DNA of 7,865 nt from Bacteroidales bacterium (GCA_029938985.1 JAOZTW010000223.1:1-7865); one strand, 5' to 3'. Positions 1 to 7,113 are shown, counted from the first letter of the stretch. Made by a program: numbers and translations. The notes: generated by a model not told the origin, from the letters alone.

Positions 1-268
1 TATTATATTTATTGAATTGGTAAAAATAAAAATAACATCGCTTAAATTGGTTAACTATTTATTTTAATATGCCTTATCGTTTTTTTTATAATTTAATAAT
101 CAGCAAATAGCGAGATATTTAATGATTTCTTAAGTTTTTTAAAAGAGCAAAATAAACAAGTGAGTTGGAGTTAATTATTTTTTTTCACTTAGAGAATTAC
201 AAATAGAAGAAAAAAATATTGCAATTTTTAATAAGAAAATTTAGGGTGGAGTTAATTGTAAATAAATT
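1..268. other. Non-coding AT-rich region downstream of the hydrogenase operon
   Basis: No credible ORF is visible on either strand, and no tRNA or other RNA signature. The stretch is rich in A and T runs. The only repeat noted is an 11-base direct repeat, TGGAGTTAATT, at 166-176 and 247-257, which may be chance in this composition. A small palindrome, ATTGCAAT, lies near 219-226 and is flanked by A and T runs. This is probably the intergenic space between the end of the minus-strand operon and a gene beyond the left edge. Confidence 0.6.
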
Positions 269-350
269 AAACGGTTGAAATCAATTGAAAACAAAAAATT
301 TTAACATGTTTTCAACCGTTTTTCAACCGTTTTTCAATTGTTTTCAGTTT
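269..350 (-). terminator. Terminator-like inverted repeat after the hydrogenase operon
   Basis: Immediately after the hydrogenase stop codon the minus-strand transcript can fold into a long hairpin. The distal arm is 269-292 (plus-strand core ACGGTTGAAA at 271-280). It can pair perfectly over 10 bp with TTTCAACCGT at 310-319 or equally at 321-330. In a longer alternative, 276-292 pairs with 329-346 with one mismatch and one bulged base. On the minus strand the distal arm is followed by a U-rich stretch (UUUAAUUUAUUUA). This fits an intrinsic terminator or 3'-end stability structure for the operon. The competing pairings are unusual. Confidence 0.6.
309..341. repeat. 11-bp tandem repeat, three units
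   Basis: Two identical units TTTTCAACCGT (309-319 and 320-330) are followed by TTTTCAATTGT (331-341), which differs at two adjacent bases, and then by a partial unit (TTTCAG). An inverted copy of the core lies at 271-280. The 11-base period is about one helical turn. The units make up the near arm of the terminator-like structure, so they either arose by local duplication of a terminator arm or form a phased protein-binding site. The first explanation is simpler. Confidence 0.7.
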
Positions 351-2133
351 AATATCTATTACGTTTTATGTAGTGAGTATGTAATAAGTGATGTGATTTT
401 TCGCCCAAAGGTTCTTTTAAAAATTCGGCATAAGCCCTTATAACTTCTGGATTTTCATGCGATTTACGAAGTTTCATACCTTCGTCTTCACTGTAAATTG
501 CGGCTATACGTTTTTTACGAATTTCATCATTGGTAGGAATTGGTTGACCACCGCCACCAATACAACCACCTGGACAAGCCATAATTTCAATAAAATGATA
601 TGGTGATTCTCCATTCTTGATTTGATCCATAATAATTCTCGCATTTTTAAGACCGTGAGCAACAGCTACTTTTGCTTCCACTCCGTTCAAGAAGCTAAAT
701 TCAGGTAAACAGTCTTCAAATTTAATAGATGCTTCCTTAATACTTTCAAGTCCACGAACTGGAGTAATATTTAGATTTTTAAATGGAACTTCTCGTCCTG
801 TAACAACTTCATAAACTGTTCTTAAAGCTGCTTCCATAACACCACCTGTTGCACCAAAAATAACACCAGCACCAGTAGATTCTCCCATTATACTATCAAA
901 ATCAGAATCTTCTAAATCAAGGAAGTTTAAACCAGCTTGTTTAATCATGTGTCCTATTTCACGAGTAGTTAAACCAGCATCAACATCTTGATATCCACTG
1001 CTTTTCATTTCCAATCTATTAGCTTCAAACTTTTTAGCGGCACAAGGCATACCTGCAACACTTACTATTTTTGATGGGGCAACACCAATTTTGTCTGCAT
1101 AATATGTTTTTGTCATTGCTCCAAACATTTGTTGTGGAGATTTACAGGTAGAAAGATGATCTAAATGATCAGGATACATGTGTTCAATAAACTTAACCCA
1201 ACCTGGCGAACAAGAAGTAATCATTGGTAAAGCAACTTCTTCTTTGTCAACAAGAGCTTTTTTAAGTCTATGTAGAAGTTCGTGTCCCTCTTCTATTATA
1301 GTAAGGTCTGCAGCAAAATCAGTATCAAGCACGGAGTCGAAACCAATTTTTTTCAAGGCTGTTACCATTTTTCCAGTAACTCTTGTTCCAACAGGGAAAT
1401 CTAACATTTCACCAAGTGCCACACGTACAGAAGGTGCAGTATTAATAACAACGTGTTTATCTGGATCACCAATTGCGTCCCAAATATCGTCAAAATATCT
1501 TCTTTCTGTTAATGCACCAGTTGGACAGTGAGTAATACATTGTCCACAATTAGTACAAACAACACTTGCAAATGGTAGGTCAAGGAAAGTTGAAATTTTC
1601 ATCTCTTTACCCTTGTTGGCTACTGTAAGTGCGTTAACATGTTGCAAGTCTGCACATGTTCGTACACATCTTTGGCATCTAACACATTTACTGTCATCTT
1701 TCTCTATAGACCATGACGATTTATCAACCGTAGTACCTTGTTTTAATACACTTAAGTATATTTCATTGTCAATATTATATTCAGCCGACAAGTCTTGAAG
1801 TTCGCAATTAGTACTACGATAACAAGTTGTACATTGTGTGTTGTGTTCCGAAACAAGTAATGCAACAACATCTTTTCTTGCTTTTCTAACTTTTGGAGAA
1901 GAAGTAATTATATTCATTCCTTCGGCAATAGGCACTGCACAAGAGGCTTCAAGTCGTTCTCTGCCTTCTATTTCCACAACACAAACTCTACAATTTCCTG
2001 CAATACACAAATCTTCGTGATGGCAAAGAGTAGGTATGCGAATATTCGCTATTTTTGCAGCTTCAAGTATTGTTTTGCCTTTTTCAACATTAACTTGAAC
2101 GCCGTCTATATTTATTTTAATTGTATTTGACAT
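349..2133 (-). CDS. hydA: NADH-linked [FeFe]-hydrogenase catalytic subunit (HydA/HndD type)
   Basis: This is the catalytic subunit of a cytoplasmic trimeric hydrogenase, interconverting 2H+ + 2e- and H2 with electrons from the NuoF-like partner. Its 594 residues match the M3 domain order. An N-terminal [2Fe-2S] ferredoxin domain has C37, C48, C51 and C65, with an extra C43. A His-Cys3 [4Fe-4S] motif follows (H97, C101, C104, C110). Two [4Fe-4S] clusters come next (C150/C153/C156/C160 and C193/C196/C199/C203). The H-cluster domain has L1 TSCSPGW (306-312), L2 MPC364AAK and L3 EIMAC520PGGC524. By alignment with Clostridium CpI recalled from memory, the proton-path residues E282, E285, C308 and S328 are retained, as are M362, K367 and M518. 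The oddity is Ser309 where CpI has a second cysteine. The C-terminus is the usual small-subunit-like tail ending near 594. The gene starts 20 bases after the NuoF-like gene, with an A-rich leader and no Shine-Dalgarno sequence. Family identity is very secure; subgroup (A3/A6-like) and electron partner are inferred. Confidence 0.96.
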   Translation of the reverse strand: MSNTIKINIDGVQVNVEKGKTILEAAKIANIRIPTLCHHEDLCIAGNCRVCVVEIEGRERLEASCAVPIAEGMNIITSSPKVRKARKDVVALLVSEHNTQCTTCYRSTNCELQDLSAEYNIDNEIYLSVLKQGTTVDKSSWSIEKDDSKCVRCQRCVRTCADLQHVNALTVANKGKEMKISTFLDLPFASVVCTNCGQCITHCPTGALTERRYFDDIWDAIGDPDKHVVINTAPSVRVALGEMLDFPVGTRVTGKMVTALKKIGFDSVLDTDFAADLTIIEEGHELLHRLKKALVDKEEVALPMITSCSPGWVKFIEHMYPDHLDHLSTCKSPQQMFGAMTKTYYADKIGVAPSKIVSVAGMPCAAKKFEANRLEMKSSGYQDVDAGLTTREIGHMIKQAGLNFLDLEDSDFDSIMGESTGAGVIFGATGGVMEAALRTVYEVVTGREVPFKNLNITPVRGLESIKEASIKFEDCLPEFSFLNGVEAKVAVAHGLKNARIIMDQIKNGESPYHFIEIMACPGGCIGGGGQPIPTNDEIRKKRIAAIYSEDEGMKLRKSHENPEVIRAYAEFLKEPLGEKSHHLLHTHYIKRNRY

Positions 2134-2153
2134 AATTTTTTGTTTATTTGTAA

Positions 2154-3314
2154 TTAATAAATCATTTCTTCTCTAAAATTAATTATTATAGAAGCAAACG
2201 AGTTTGTTACTGATTGTCCGAGTCCGCATTTTGAAGTCAATTTCATAGTACGACTGAGTTCTATTAGTTGGTCAAGATATTCGGCAGGTTTTTCACCTTT
2301 TTTTACGGCTTCAATACCTTTTAATAATTGCTGACAACCAACTCTACAAGGAGTGCATTGTCCACAAGACTCTTCTTCAAAAAACTCTAAATAATTATGT
2401 AAAACTCTATACATAGAGCGAGTGCTGTTAAACAACATGGTAGAAGCTCCTGTTGTATTTCCTTCGCCAATAATTGTTTTATCAAATCTTTTTCGTGGAA
2501 TACAAAAACCTGCAACTCCACCAATTTGAACAGCTTTGGTATCACCATCTCCGTAAGTTTCAACAAAATTAGCAATGTTCATTCCAAGTTCTATTTCATA
2601 AACTCCTTCATTAGGTGAATCTCCAGAAACAGAAAATAGTTTTGAACCTTTTTGATCATTAGTTCCAAATCTTTTGTACTCTCTTGCTCCATAACGACAT
2701 ACCATTGAAGCCGATGCTAAGGTCTCAACATTGTTAACAACAGTTGGTTTGCCATGTAAGCCATTTTGAATAGGATATGGAGGTTTATTTCTTGGTTCAC
2801 CTCTTTTTCCTTCCATTGATTCTATAAGTGCTGTTTCCTCACCACAAATATAAGCTCCCGCTCCTACAAAAATTTCTATAGGAAAATTTAAGCCTACTTC
2901 TTTTGAATGTTCGGCAAATATTTCTAATTCCTTTTCTAAATCTGGAATTAAATATTTGTATTCACTTCGCAGATAAATATAACCTTTGGTAGCACCAGTA
3001 GCCCATGCACATATTCCCATTCCCGATATTACCTTACGAGGAACTTCGCAGAGTAGTTTACGGTCTTTGAAAGTACCAGGTTCGCCTTCGTCGGCGTTAC
3101 AAATAACATATTTTACTTCGTTTTGTTCAGCTGCAGCAAATTTCCATTTTAACCCAGTAGGAAATCCTGCCCCACCTCTTCCTTTTAAACCAGAATCTAA
3201 TAATTCTTGAATTACGTCTTCTTTGGGGCGCTGTATAGTTTCTTTTAAAATTTGATATGGAGCAACAGAATATTTACTGAGGATTATATCAACTCTTTTT
3301 AATTTATTTGACAT
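2154..3314 (-). CDS. hydB: NuoF/HydB-like FMN- and NAD(H)-binding hydrogenase subunit, short form
   Basis: This diaphorase-type subunit carries FMN and a [4Fe-4S] cluster and should exchange electrons between NAD(H) and the hydrogenase subunit encoded just downstream. The glycine-rich flavin/nucleotide segment GRGGAGFPTG is at 45-54, NADEGEPGTFKDR at 73-85, and the conserved block from GAGAYICGEE through RNKPPYP at 151-181. An SLBB-like region follows at about 225-300. A C-terminal cluster motif ESCGQCTPCR supplies C317, C320 and C323, with distal C363. At 386 residues it is shorter than NuoF (about 445) and much shorter than Thermotoga-type HydB (about 600). It has neither the N-terminal thioredoxin-like [2Fe-2S] domain nor the C-terminal 2x[4Fe-4S] domain. 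It lies 63 bases after the NuoE-like gene and 20 before hydA. The hydrogenase neighbour, and the lack of other nuo genes, argue against respiratory complex I. Whether it can bifurcate electrons is uncertain. Confidence 0.94.
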   Translation of the reverse strand: MSNKLKRVDIILSKYSVAPYQILKETIQRPKEDVIQELLDSGLKGRGGAGFPTGLKWKFAAAEQNEVKYVICNADEGEPGTFKDRKLLCEVPRKVISGMGICAWATGATKGYIYLRSEYKYLIPDLEKELEIFAEHSKEVGLNFPIEIFVGAGAYICGEETALIESMEGKRGEPRNKPPYPIQNGLHGKPTVVNNVETLASASMVCRYGAREYKRFGTNDQKGSKLFSVSGDSPNEGVYEIELGMNIANFVETYGDGDTKAVQIGGVAGFCIPRKRFDKTIIGEGNTTGASTMLFNSTRSMYRVLHNYLEFFEEESCGQCTPCRVGCQQLLKGIEAVKKGEKPAEYLDQLIELSRTMKLTSKCGLGQSVTNSFASIIINFREEMIY

Positions 3315-3377
3315 TTTTTATCTTGTTTATTGTTAGTAATTAGTTAAAAGTGAATAAGATAAAAGTAATTAACTTGT
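3315..3377 (-). other. Intercistronic spacer with 9-bp inverted repeat
   Basis: The 63-base gap between the NuoE-like and NuoF-like genes contains TTTTATCTT (3316-3324) and its exact reverse complement AAGATAAAA (3356-3364), separated by 31 bases. It could form a weak hairpin in the operon mRNA just ahead of the NuoF-like start codon, but with one G-C pair and this base composition it may be chance. No Shine-Dalgarno sequence precedes the start at 3314, only an A-rich leader. Confidence 0.3.
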
Positions 3378-3845
3378 TTATTTTCTCCGAGTAATATCAC
3401 CTATAATCGTTTGAATTTTTAACGGAGTTAATTTAGTGTAATAATCATCGTTTATTAACATTGCAGGTCCTACATCACATAATCCTAAACAGTTAGTTTC
3501 AAATAATGAAAATTGTTTATCTGGAGTTGTTTCTCCTAATTTTATCTTTAATGTTCTTTCTGCCGCTTCAATAATTTTATTTTTATCTTTCATGTCACAA
3601 GTTATAGATTTGCAAATATAAATTTTATTTTTGCCATCTGCTTTGGTTTCAAGAAATGAGTAAAAAGAAGCAGTACCATATACTTCTGCTGCCGAAATAT
3701 CCAACGCTCTTGCAACTTCGGTCATTGCTTCGCTTGTTAAATAATTCTTTTCCTTTATAATATCTTGAAGTATAGGAAGTAAACTTGTTCGTTTATTACC
3801 ATATTTCGCAGATATTTGCTGTACTAATACTCTAACGTCTGCCAT
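3378..3845 (-). CDS. hydC: NuoE/HydC-like thioredoxin-fold [2Fe-2S] subunit
   Basis: This is the small electron-transfer subunit of the NAD(H)-linked hydrogenase, homologous to complex I NuoE (24 kDa) and to HydC/HndA. The protein has 155 residues, typical for the family. An N-terminal helical part contains the conserved VYGTASFYSFL segment (about 55-65). A thioredoxin-like domain follows, whose four cluster ligands show the family spacing C78-x4-C83-x35-C119-x3-C123. The last two lie in NCLGLCDVGPAM (118-129). It is the first gene of the minus-strand operon; the start at 3845 is chosen because the MADVRVL beginning and overall length fit the family. There is no Shine-Dalgarno sequence, as expected in Bacteroidota. 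Without the hydrogenase gene this could be called complex I NuoE, but the context makes a hydrogenase subunit much more likely. Confidence 0.93.
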   Translation of the reverse strand: MADVRVLVQQISAKYGNKRTSLLPILQDIIKEKNYLTSEAMTEVARALDISAAEVYGTASFYSFLETKADGKNKIYICKSITCDMKDKNKIIEAAERTLKIKLGETTPDKQFSLFETNCLGLCDVGPAMLINDDYYTKLTPLKIQTIIGDITRRK

Positions 3846-3909
3846 AATTGTATGTTTTTTTGGTGTTATTTATGTTTTTAATTATCAGTAAAAATAGGTT
3901 GATTATTTT

Positions 3910-3940
3910 CAAATATAAATGATTAATATTATCCGAAAAA
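3910..3940 (-). promoter_or_regulatory. Candidate Bacteroidota promoter for the hydrogenase operon
   Basis: On the minus strand, 3917-3910 reads TATATTTG, an exact match to the Bacteroidota -7 element TAnnTTTG. About 19 bases upstream is a T-rich TTTTTCG (3940-3934), a poor match to the -33 element TTTG. Transcription would start near 3902, giving a leader of about 57 bases before the NuoE-like start at 3845. The motif is common by chance in this DNA; position and spacing support it only moderately. Confidence 0.45.
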
Positions 3941-3941
3941 A

Positions 3942-3956
3942 TGATAATAATCATTA
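3942..3956. promoter_or_regulatory. Fur-box-like palindrome beside the hydrogenase promoter
   Basis: TGATAATAATCATTA matches the 7-1-7 Fur consensus TGATAATNATTATCA at 12 of 14 defined positions. The site also contains a perfect inverted repeat, AATGAT-AATA-ATCATT (3940-3955). It abuts the -33 region of the promoter at 3910-3940 and would overlap the start point of the alternative promoter at 3959-3966. Binding there could plausibly repress the operon, which encodes an iron-rich enzyme. The match is recognised by eye in AT-rich DNA, so it is only a candidate. Confidence 0.3.
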
Positions 3957-3958
3957 AG

Positions 3959-3966
3959 CAAATATA
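3959..3966 (-). promoter_or_regulatory. Alternative -7 element for the hydrogenase operon
   Basis: The minus strand from 3966 to 3959 reads TATATTTG, a second exact TAnnTTTG match. It would give a start near 3951 and a leader of about 105 bases. No good -33 element is visible at the expected distance. It could be a second, upstream promoter or a chance match. Confidence 0.25.
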
Positions 3967-4290
3967 GTTTGTTTATAAATTTGAATTATTGTTCAAGATT
4001 AATAATATGTATTATAGAAAACATAAGGTGTTACAATTATAGTTACATCAAAAAGACAAATTGATTTATGATATATTTATTTTTTTTTTAAATTATAAAA
4101 AAATATTGTATTCAATAAAATAAAGTAAAACTATCCAAGACTACAATAAATACTATCTATATATTGCTCATATTCAAACCAAAATATAATTTATTTATTA
4201 ATTTTAAACTTTTCATGAAAATTCATAATATCTGTTTTTTTTTCCCATTTTAAAAAAAAGTATTTATTAATTACCATTATTCAATTAATA
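3967..4290. other. Divergent intergenic region, AT-rich
   Basis: No gene or RNA is visible in this part of the 509-base gap between the divergent operons. It contains homopolymer tracts (ten T at 4080-4089, seven A at 4097-4103, nine T at 4235-4243, eight A at 4252-4259) and a 12-base palindrome TTTTCATGAAAA at 4210-4221. The A/T tracts just upstream of the ompA-family promoter could bend DNA or act like an UP element, but nothing here proves that. Confidence 0.5.
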
Positions 4291-4294
4291 GTAG

Positions 4295-4302
4295 TATATT
4301 TG
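4295..4302 (+). promoter_or_regulatory. Candidate -7 element for the OmpA-family gene
   Basis: TATATTTG matches the Bacteroidota -7 consensus TAnnTTTG exactly. It lies 52 bases before the ATG at 4355, giving a start near 4309 and a leader of about 45 bases that ends in an A-rich stretch directly ahead of the start codon. No clear TTTG is seen at -33, only AT-rich sequence. Confidence 0.5.
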
Positions 4303-4354
4303 CAAACTCCCAATATGTAAAAAATTATTAAGATATACTAAAAAAAAATTAAAC

Positions 4355-7108
4355 ATGAAACACATTATTCTATTTTTTTCATTTTTCACTATAGTAACAA
4401 TTACTATTGCCCAACCTGGAGATAAACTTAAGATTGCTGACTATGATGAAAAATTTGATTTAGCAGAAGATTACATTGAAGATGGAAAGTTTGCAGAAGC
4501 TATTATTATTTACAACGAACTTTTAACCGAAAACCCTAATGATGATGCAATTAATTTTCGTTTAGGATTTTGTTATTTGTTTATGACAAAAAAATGGATG
4601 TCAATTGAACCATTTGAAAAGGTAGTTAATAATTATAGAAACTCCGAGCCTAAGCCAAAAAATGCTCCAATTGATGCTTATTATGGATTAGCACACTCGC
4701 TTTATATAAACTATGATTTTTATGGAGCAAAACAAACTTATGAAGAGTTATTAGGTTTGGTTAAGAACAAAGGAGATAAAATACAGATTAAAGAAAAGAT
4801 AGAAATTTGCGACAACGCAATTGTTATTTTTGAAAACCCAAAAATGATGATGGTTGTTAAATTAGGTGTAATAAATTCGGAATATGCCGACCATAGTCCT
4901 ACCGTTTCAGCAGACGAATCTGTGGTTATTTTTACATCAAGAAGAAAAGGGAGTACAGGAGGTAAGGTTGCAGACGATAACCAATTTTATGAAGATATAT
5001 ACGTTTATGATAAAAGATTAGGAATTGATGCTAAACCAAAAAAAATAGATACTCTTGTTAACTCAATTTATCATGAAGCCACATCTGGGCTTTCATTTGA
5101 TGGAAAAGAGCTATTTCTTTATAAATCAAGCAATAAAGATAATGGAGATATTTATTATTGTTCGTATGAGAATAACAAATGGTCTGCTCCAACTGAATTA
5201 AAAGGAGATGTTAATACGAAAAAAAGAGAGTCGCATGCAAGTATTTCTGCCGATGGAAAACATTTATATTTTACAAGCTCAAGGAAAGGTGGATATGGAG
5301 GATTAGACATATATGTAGCTGAAAAAAATACTGAAGGAGAATGGGTTAATGTCAAAAACTTAGGTCCCAATATTAATACAGAATTAGACGAAGAGGGACC
5401 ATTTTTAAATTTTGATGGAAATATGTTGTATTTTAGCTCACAAGGACATAAACCAATGGGAGGTTTTGATATTTTTTATTCTAAATTAGATGAATCAGGA
5501 AATTGGGCTAAGCCTGTGAACATGGGTTTCCCACTTAACACAGTTGATAACGATGTGTTTTTTGCCCCAACTTTACAAGGCAATAGAGCTTATTACTCTT
5601 CGCAACAAGAGGGTGAATTTTCAAATATTTATATAGTTGAATTTTATGAAAATGAAAACAATATAATACTTGTTTCTGGATTTACTTATGATAGTAATAT
5701 AAAAAACTTTGAAATTCCAAAAGACGAAGTAAGCATGATTGGAGACACGGCAGTAATTGGAACAAGAAAAGTAGTGGGAAATAAAATGATAGACTACCAT
5801 TACAAAGATAGTATTTTGATTACAGATAAAAAAATCAAAGATAATAGAGTATTTTTGACAGATAGCTTATGTAAAATTCCCGCAGGAACAACAATTGCAA
5901 ATTATTTTGTTGATACAAAAATTTTAGATAATTTTTACAATCCAGACGAAGAAAATGGAAAATATATGTTTGTTATTCGTCCACAAAAGAACCATTTAAT
6001 TCATTATGAAGCCCCTGGACACATGTTTGACATAAAAAATATTCCGGCACGAAACAATGGGTTTAGTAATGTTTTTTATAAAGCAGAATTGGACACACTT
6101 ATCATAGGAGAGATAAAACAAACACGAACTACATGTTTTGATTTAGAGTCTAACGAACTATCTATTAAACAAGAGCTTGAGTTAGAATTGATTGCTAGTT
6201 TCATGAAAAAAAATGATTATTTATATGTGAGTTTTTCTTCTCAAAGTTATATGCAACAATCTTCAGCAGATGGAGAAGCTAAGATAACAACAGCTCAAGA
6301 CTATTTGCTGGCTAACGGTATTAGCCAAGACAGAATTCTATCAGATTTGTCAATAAACTCAATAAATCCAGGCTGTTTAGAATACACTTTCTTTGATGAA
6401 ACAACAAAAATAATAGCAGAAAATGAGAAAGAGGATAAATTAAAAGAGCCAGATGTAGTTACAGAACAACAATTTGTAGTTTTTGTATCTAATGTTGTTT
6501 TTGAAATAAACAAACATAAAACCGATGCTTATAATGCAGATCTTGATGTACTTGCACTTTTTATGAAAGAAAATAAAGATGCTAAAATTTCAATTTCTGG
6601 ATATACAGATACGCAAGGACCTGCATGGTATAATAAAAAATTAGCTACAAATAGAGCAAATTTTGTTAAAGATTATTTAATAGCCAAAGGTGTAGCAGAA
6701 AATCAAATTCAAGCAAAAGGAAAAGGTTTTGATAAACAAATTGCAAAAAATACAGACAAAAGTGGTAACTTTATTTTGGATGCACTTGGCTACAACAGAA
6801 GGGTGGAAATTGTTGTAACCCAGCAAGGAGTGAATGAGAAACTCAAAGTTAAACAAATAGAAGTACCAAGCCAATATTCGGTAGAAGATAAAACAGTAAC
6901 TACTACATACTCAATCAGTCTTTTTCAATCGAAAACAAGAAAAAATCTAAGTGAATTAGAAGAAGGGGTAAAAGAATTAAGTAAAGGCGATGAGTCTATG
7001 TATTATTACATAATAGGAGAATATAAAACACATAATGAAGCAAAAATAAAACTCGTTGAAATGAAAACGAAATATTCAAATGCTTTTATTTATAAGAATA
7101 GCAAATAA
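4355..7108 (+). CDS. OmpA-family envelope protein with TPR, PD40 propeller, CRD-like, OmpA_C and SPOR-like modules
   Basis: This 917-residue protein is probably exported and tethered to peptidoglycan. A Sec signal peptide spans 1-19 (K2, then a hydrophobic core, likely cut at TIA|Q). TPR-type helices cover about 30-160. Five PD40/WD40-like blades follow at about 179-222, 240-270, 292-323, 346-376 and 399-430, several with the SxDGKxLYF and GGYGGLDIY signatures. Residues about 435-590 look like a carboxypeptidase-regulatory-like beta domain with a large insertion. A degenerate OmpA_C-like copy (about 605-680) precedes an intact one (about 705-822) with GYTDTQG (D752), NRA (R767) and NRRVEI (814-819). 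Residues 850-915 resemble a Bacteroidota SPOR domain (YSISLF...YYYIIGEYKTHNEA...NAFIYK). The order resembles PorE of the type IX secretion system, but many Bacteroidota paralogues share it, so a T9SS role is inference. A release-factor-like gene follows after five bases. Confidence 0.9.
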   Translation: MKHIILFFSFFTIVTITIAQPGDKLKIADYDEKFDLAEDYIEDGKFAEAIIIYNELLTENPNDDAINFRLGFCYLFMTKKWMSIEPFEKVVNNYRNSEPKPKNAPIDAYYGLAHSLYINYDFYGAKQTYEELLGLVKNKGDKIQIKEKIEICDNAIVIFENPKMMMVVKLGVINSEYADHSPTVSADESVVIFTSRRKGSTGGKVADDNQFYEDIYVYDKRLGIDAKPKKIDTLVNSIYHEATSGLSFDGKELFLYKSSNKDNGDIYYCSYENNKWSAPTELKGDVNTKKRESHASISADGKHLYFTSSRKGGYGGLDIYVAEKNTEGEWVNVKNLGPNINTELDEEGPFLNFDGNMLYFSSQGHKPMGGFDIFYSKLDESGNWAKPVNMGFPLNTVDNDVFFAPTLQGNRAYYSSQQEGEFSNIYIVEFYENENNIILVSGFTYDSNIKNFEIPKDEVSMIGDTAVIGTRKVVGNKMIDYHYKDSILITDKKIKDNRVFLTDSLCKIPAGTTIANYFVDTKILDNFYNPDEENGKYMFVIRPQKNHLIHYEAPGHMFDIKNIPARNNGFSNVFYKAELDTLIIGEIKQTRTTCFDLESNELSIKQELELELIASFMKKNDYLYVSFSSQSYMQQSSADGEAKITTAQDYLLANGISQDRILSDLSINSINPGCLEYTFFDETTKIIAENEKEDKLKEPDVVTEQQFVVFVSNVVFEINKHKTDAYNADLDVLALFMKENKDAKISISGYTDTQGPAWYNKKLATNRANFVKDYLIAKGVAENQIQAKGKGFDKQIAKNTDKSGNFILDALGYNRRVEIVVTQQGVNEKLKVKQIEVPSQYSVEDKTVTTTYSISLFQSKTRKNLSELEEGVKELSKGDESMYYYIIGEYKTHNEAKIKLVEMKTKYSNAFIYKNSK

Positions 7109-7113
7109 AATTA

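Noticed and set aside
166..257. 11-base direct repeat TGGAGTTAATT at 166-176 and 247-257 as possible attachment sites
   Set aside because: No integrase, tRNA or element boundary accompanies it, and the AT-rich core makes chance likely.
1178..2020. Plus-strand ORFs of 60-117 codons opposite the hydrogenase gene
   Set aside because: They lie antisense to a well-conserved coding frame, show no recognisable domain, and are composition shadows.
2154..3845. Possible respiratory complex I (nuoE/nuoF)
   Set aside because: No other nuo genes are present, and the pair sits directly upstream of an [FeFe]-hydrogenase gene in the same orientation, which defines a NAD-linked hydrogenase.
3976..3983. Plus-strand TAAATTTG as a promoter for the OmpA-family gene
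   Set aside because: It lies about 370 bases from the start codon; the element at 4295-4302 is much better placed, and such matches recur by chance.
4076..4104. Long T-run/A-run pairing as a terminator
   Set aside because: The stem would be all A-T with no G-C pairs, and no gene ends nearby on either strand.
4210..4221. 12-base palindrome TTTTCATGAAAA as an operator
   Set aside because: Palindromes of this size are expected once or twice in 500 bases of such composition, and it lies about 75 bases from the nearest promoter element.
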